Origin: Rattus norvegicus
Lineage: Eukaryota > Chordata > Mammalia > Rodentia > Muridae
Assembly (NCBI RefSeq): GCF_036323735.1
Contig: NC_086023.1
Coordinates: 16,975,501-17,039,500, forward strand
Direction of reading: 5' to 3'
DNA: 64,000 nucleotides
Shown here: positions 59,207 through 64,000 of the stretch, one piece after another
Numbering within the stretch: the stretch's first letter is position 1
Layout: the number at the start of each line of letters is the position of its first letter
Translations under genes and position numbers: made by a program
Notes under the pieces: model-generated
Told to the model about the DNA's origin: nothing
The model's input: the letters and a program-made list of their open reading frames with translations, nothing else
The model's database searches: none

Positions 59207-60134
59207 GAGTTAAAATAAGAGAAGTGTGGAGGGATTCAATCCATGACAGTGGAAGAGATTTAGTGGTTGAAAGAGATTGTGGAGAGACTAGATTGTGAGA
59301 CAGGATCCAAGAGATTGTTTGCTTATTTGTTTAGATTTAGAGGTGTGTAGAGGGACTGTGGTGAGAGGACATAGACAGCGCAGTCAACTGTGGATAGTGT
59401 TTTGTAGAGGCAAGTGACAAAGCCAAGTCAGTCTTCCAATGTGTTTATGTATTTGGGAACTGTAGGGATGGAGAGGTTTGTATAGATCTGGGAGATGGAA
59501 GACTGAGTAGAAAGAACATTTTAAGTTTAAGGAATTGTTTGCAGATGAGAGGAAGGTGGGGTCCAGTAATGTCTTGATACAAGCAACGTACTAGGATCAA
59601 GTATCTATGAGTGCATGGGACCCGAGAATTCTCTCAAAACTAAACAAGTGGCCCAGGTATCTAGAAGAAATATGATGAGAAGTCCTGACACATGAAGCAA
59701 GACCCTAAGCTCCTGGGGAGTGATAAGTATATATATTCCGGTCTATACTAGAGCACAGCCCTGTCAGTCCTCAACTGCCAGGGCCAGCCGGTACAAGGGA
59801 GATGCCAGGAGGCTGGATGACTCCAGGGAAGTTGTGCCCAGGAGGCAATCTAATGCCCACTGTAGTCTGTAATTTACCTGTGAATGCTTGTTCATTCTGT
59901 TCCAGATAATTGACAGAAAGACCGATTGAGTTTATTAGCAAGCTGTAAGCTGAGGCTGGGCAGTTTCTGAGCTATTTTAACTCTTTAAGATTGTTAATAC
60001 CAGACAAATGCCCCATGACTTGCCAAAGTGATCTTGCCCTGGTTCACTCTGGCCTGTGTGTGTCCTCATGTCTGCTCTCTCATCCTGACATCATGGAAAA
60101 TCTTCCTGGTCTCTCCATACCTCTTCTCATGGTA

Positions 60135-60138
<4 letters not shown>

Positions 60139-60182
<44 letters not shown>
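60139..60182 (+). repeat. (CT)n microsatellite
   Basis: About 22 CT units. Confidence 0.97.
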
Positions 60183-60187
<5 letters not shown>

Positions 60188-60635
60188 CCTTGGACCACCC
60201 CGTCCTGAATCTGAAAATCCCACGCTAGTCTCTTCTGCCCAAATAGTTGTCACATTTACTTTTTATTGACCAATCCGGAGGTGAATGTTTACAATCCTGA
60301 GAAGAATGTTTACAAAACACGGATAGAGGATGCTACTTAAAGACAACAATGCCAAAGTCTGGACTGTATTCAACTCTCTGAGCTATAGGAATCAGCATTT
60401 GAAAGGCTGAAATCCAACCTTTACACTGCTTTTAGTCTCTTCCCTCAGGCCAGAAAGGAGACAAGTAATGAACCAGTCTCTGGCCTGGCAATTATGTCGG
60501 TTATTATAATTTCAGTTAGATTCTACATCAGAAACTACTGCAGCTCCTGTGGGGTGAATTTGATCTGTTTGGTGTATCTGATTTATATGTTCATGGGCTT
60601 TTTCCCAAATACATATTGACAAGTTATTTCTTCGA

Positions 60636-61029
60636 TGCCTGGGAAATGAGGCAATTTAAACCAGATTAGATTATATTAAAGGCAGGTTTATTGGGAAGCT
60701 GCTCTTGGGTGGGCCGGTTCCCTGGCTCCAAGGACCAAGGCCAAAGAAATCGCCATGGGGAAGGGGAGGACATGAGGAAGAGAGGAGAGAAATGGTGTGA
60801 ACTCAGAGAGAGAAAAAGGAAAAGAAAAGAAGAAAGGGAGAAGAGAAGGGGGAGAGAGCAGCGCGAGCCCACAAAACTTCTGGATTATATAGGGAGGTGT
60901 CTCTGGGGGAAGGACAGCCTAGCCCCTGGGCTGGAAAGTTCAGGGTTGGGGGCAGGGTGTGCCAAATAGGGACTGAGGGATGCTGGAAGAACCTGGAGGC
61001 CAGATCTGCTTTGATATGTAAAATATGCA
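60636..61029 (-). mobile_element. LTR candidate (antisense)
   Basis: On the minus strand there is a TATATAA box (seen at about 60893-60901) and about 205 bp later AATAAA (tttatt at 60687-60692). The block can be framed by TG...CA (tgcatatttt start, cccaggca end). The flanking 6-mers cttcga and cttcac agree at 4 of 6. This is consistent with an ageing solo LTR; the class is not determined. Confidence 0.45.
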
Positions 61030-62762
61030 CTTCACTCCTTTGTCCCGGTCTGGAACCAAACCAATTTGCATTCCTCTAGGAGGAGGTTATCAGAAAGGAG
61101 CTTTATAGAGGTCACAGCAGATGAAGTTATAGGGTAAATTCTTCAAGAGAGAACAGGACTCAGAAAGGGAGCAGAGCCATCCACACCTGTCACTTTCCCA
61201 AGGGTCAGGTTTGGGACCAAAGGCCTCACAATAACTGAGTGCGGGGAGAACTGAAGGAAGGGAAGTTGGCATCAGATTCTAAGGAAGACATTGACAAGGA
61301 GCTGCAGATGGGCTGGGCAGGAACAGCAGGGACCTTTTGAGTGGCGGCGGCGAGGGAGGTAGCAGGAGGTTGTGCTGGTTGAAGCAGCCCGAACTCCCTG
61401 AACAGGCGGAGGAGGAGGTGGAGCTTTGGCACCCAGCTGAGTGTAAACTGGCGGGAAAGAGCCAAAACAGCAGAGGAGATGGGTGGAAGATGTAGATTTG
61501 TTTGGGTAACTGTTGCTAAGGGCAGTTGGAAAGGCAGACCCCGCCCTGCTTCGCGAGCAACAGAGACTTGGGGAGGAAGTGGGGCTGGGAGACGGAATCT
61601 GAAAAGAAAGCAATCTGCTTCCGGTGCTGGAGGTTAAAGCAGGTGGCTGCTGTTAACGGCTGCAGGTGACAGTGGGCCATTTTACCAGCGGCAGCAGCAA
61701 GGGACTTGGCCAGGGTCAGGGATATCTGGGGATAGGGATGGAGTCGTAGCCTCCATTGATAGCTCCAACTGTTCTAACCTGAGAGGCATGATCTATGGCT
61801 CCAGTGCCTCAGAGGAAGGGGAGAAGTGGGCACACAGTTACAGCTAGATCTGAGGAGTGCGGGAGGTGGAGAGCACAGCTTTCCCCAGACCGCAGTGTAA
61901 CACGTGTTGTAGGGCAGGGCTGGCGTACTGGCAGTGCACTCGCACTCGGGGTAGGGACAGGGCTAGCTGTAGGTATTCTGCTATCTAGTTGTGGTATGAA
62001 GTGCCCAACAGTCTGTAACAGTGTTCCTGCAGAGCTGGGGCAGAAGTTTGAATGGCCGAAAAGAAAAAAAAATGCAAGGAGAAAGTTTAGAGCTCTGATT
62101 AGAAGCAAGCAAGGGGGACAAGGGGAAACCTAGGATATCTGGGAGAGGGGGAGTAGGGGCCCGTAAAGATGTGGGATGTCTCAGATAGGGAAAAGAACTA
62201 TCTCTCCGTGTTTCTATTCTTATGCCCATAAAATTGTAAAGGTTTTCATTTTATTTGGTTTTTAGGAAGTACAAGAGCTATTTCCGAGTGTTAAGATGTA
62301 TTAGTAATTTTGAGTGTGTGTTGGAGCTTTCAGATGGAGATGCTAATGGAGACCCTGGGCTAGGGTCAAGACCTATATAGCCCTATGGAGACTTTTGGAA
62401 GGGGTGACTCAAGCTCAGTCACCAAGAGTGAGCCAATTGCCTGAGGAGAAAGCCTGAAAAGAAACTGGATTGTGACAGTATAGCCACCAAAAGTGAAAGA
62501 AAAACTTACAACCAAACTGAAATGAACAGTACATCCTCTTGGCTGTCCAAAGGAATCCACTGTAACTAATGAAAGTTGTGCTGGAGTGCAGTCTCCCAAG
62601 CCACAAGGCAGCACAAGAACATTGGAAACTCAACCATTATCATTGGTAACCTGGGGACTGCTTAGGCTGGGAAGGGTAGGGATTCTTACTAGTTAGCCAC
62701 TGTTGGATGAGGAGACTGGACATCTGGAGGTCCAAATATGCTAGAACTGGGTGTTAACAGCA
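61030..62762. other. CpG-bearing sequence, possibly ERV internal remnant
   Basis: 61300-62050 is GC-richer than its surroundings, with CpG clusters (gagtggcggcggcgaggg; gcttcgcgagcaac). Minus-strand frames of 79-113 codons are Pro/Ser-rich (for example 61272-61613). No retroviral motif such as a zinc knuckle or protease site is visible. 62110-62762 is unrecognised. Confidence 0.3.
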
Positions 62763-64000
62763 ATATTCTCAGCCATCAGAAAAATGAAAATCCAAACTAC
62801 TATAAGATTTGATCTTATACCTGTCAGAATGGCTAAGATCAAAAACACTACGAGACATCATGATATGTGCAGGGAAATGGATGGTACCAGAAAATTTTAT
62901 CCTGAGTGAGGTAACACAGACCCAAAATGACATATATGGTATAATCACACTTTTAAATGGATATTGACTGTTAAGTAAGGGATAGTCATGCTACAAGCCA
63001 CAGACCCAAAGAAGTTAAGTAACAAGGAGGGTTTCAGGGATGGGGAGTGAGTGACATGCATTAGGGGAAGGGAAAATAAAACAGATTTTGCTAGTGGACT
63101 GGGACAGGTGGAGATAAGAACAAGAGGAACAGGGGAAGGGCAAAGGGAGAGAGTATTGGGAAAGACAACTGGAATTAGGAGTATTTGAGGGGTGATATGG
63201 TGATATAGCAGTGGAAACTGCCTGGAATCTCTAAGGTTGGCTCCAATGAAGGCTTCTAGTAATAGACAATGCAGAGCCCGAACCAATTGTCTTCTGTAAC
63301 CAGGCTAGGCTCCTACTGGTGTAACTGGGACACCAACCCAGCCCCAAAATTTATGATCCAAATGTTCCCTCCCTAGAAGACGTGCTGGGGCAATGGTGAC
63401 TCAGGGCTTCTGGGAGAGGCCATCCAATGACTAGGCTAACCTGAGACCAACACCACAAGAGGTAACCTATGCCTGACCTTGCCTGGATAGCCTGGAACCA
63501 GAGGCTGGATATCACAGAAACCAAGGATAGAACCAAATACAATTGACAAAAGAAAAATAAAATTACTAATGATATTTTGCTATACTTATAGACCAGTGCC
63601 TAGCCCAAAAGTCATCAGAGAGTGCTAATCTAGCAACTGATATGAGCAGATGTAGAGACCCATAGCCAAACTTTAGGCAGAGCTCAGTAAACACCACAAA
63701 AAGGGGTTGTAGAAGCCAGAGAGGTGAAAGATACCATAAGAGCATAATGCCCACACAATCAAAGTGGGGCTCATAGAAGCTCATAGAGACTAAAGTGACA
63801 AACATGGAACACTCCACCATGTAGATCTAGGACCCTACACTAGGTCCTCTGCATGTACCATATGGTTGTGTAGCTTAACGTTCTTGTGGGATGCCTAACA
63901 GAGGGAGTAAGATGTGTCTCTGACTCCTTTGTCTGTTCTTGGGAACCTTTTTCTCCTACTGGATTGCCTTGTCCATCTTTGATAAGGATTTGTACTTAGT
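62763..64000 (+). mobile_element. Old L1, end of ORF2 and 3' UTR, cut by window end
   Basis: Starts at attctcagccatcagaaaaa and runs through cctgtcagaatggctaagat (ORF2 C-terminus, with an internal deletion near 62845) and the atcctgagtgaggtaacaca stretch to about 62965. A long old-type 3' UTR follows, including cctgccatt-type and gggatgcctaacagagggag landmarks. No tail is seen before 64000. Confidence 0.8.

Larger units (their letters stand above)
57433..60635. repeat. ERV-like diverged sequence, family not identified
   Basis: 57432-57650 is homologous to 38646-38830. The rest (57651-60635) has no clear gene. The longest frames (118 codons antisense at 58739-59095; 82 sense at 57738-57986) show no motif I can name. 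Contains an ID SINE at 59110 and a CT tract at 60139. Internal ERV sequence is a possibility, not a demonstration. Confidence 0.35.

Noticed and set aside
56951..62300. One complete provirus between the LTR at 56951 and the LTR candidate at 60636
   Set aside because: The two LTRs are unrelated and in opposite orientation, and no primer-binding site, gag, pol or env motif is visible between them.

Overview
The window is nuclear DNA of a murid rodent, almost certainly rat (Rattus norvegicus). The diagnostic repeats are ID (BC1-type) SINEs with fresh target-site duplications (TSDs), young rat-type L1 elements with an ORF1 length-polymorphism repeat and a G-rich 3' UTR, and B2, B3 and B1 SINEs. 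I see no intact host protein-coding gene, rRNA gene, true tRNA gene, CRISPR array or prokaryotic feature. Roughly half of the 64 kb is L1. Sequence-level TSDs allow much of the nesting order to be reconstructed. The window begins with GAATTC, which may be a cloning junction.

Layout. 1-4.1 kb: an antisense old L1 5' part, an ID SINE and a (TG)n tract. 4.1-12.6 kb: an L1 3' UTR copy, a degraded L1 (ORF1 plus the start of ORF2), an L1 3' half split by a younger L1, then an old L1 3' UTR whose tail runs into about 450 bp of GAA/GAG microsatellite. 12.6-16.2 kb: mostly unrecognised sequence. 16.2-24.1 kb: an L1 fragment pair with inverted halves, then an old L1 broken by an unidentified 560-bp insert and by a 4.95-kb L1. 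24.2-26.65 kb: a B3 SINE and possible LTR-like sequence. 26.66-28.98 kb: a near full-length processed pseudogene of Got2 (mitochondrial aspartate aminotransferase) with a 13-bp TSD. 29.7-38.3 kb: an antisense L1 3' end, then the youngest-looking L1 of the window (30783-38311). That element has its 5' UTR, ORF1, ORF2, 3' UTR, a 3'-transduced tail and a 14-bp TSD, and is interrupted by one nested L1 fragment.

38.3-45.2 kb: an ERV-like repeat shared with 57.4 kb, MIR, B3, B2, a URR1-like DNA transposon and a BGLII-like repeat with (TG)n. 45.25-56.9 kb: one ancient L1 carrying two related LTRs in opposite orientations (6-bp TSDs), a second L1 with an apparent 0.8-kb 3' transduction that later gained a B2, and an inverted internal segment. 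56.9-62.7 kb: a gammaretrovirus-like LTR, a diverged ERV-like family, an ID SINE, a minus-strand LTR candidate and a CpG-bearing stretch. 62.8-64 kb: the 3' part of an old L1 running off the window.

How the parts work together. The only former genes are L1 ORF1 (RNA-binding chaperone) and ORF2 (endonuclease plus reverse transcriptase). Their machinery explains the L1 copies, the ID/B1/B2/B3 SINEs and the Got2 retrocopy. No ORF1/ORF2 pair here is intact. The 30783 element is nearest, broken by a 1-bp ORF1 frameshift, one ORF2 stop codon and one insertion. Family names are from recognition of consensus features only; no database search was possible.
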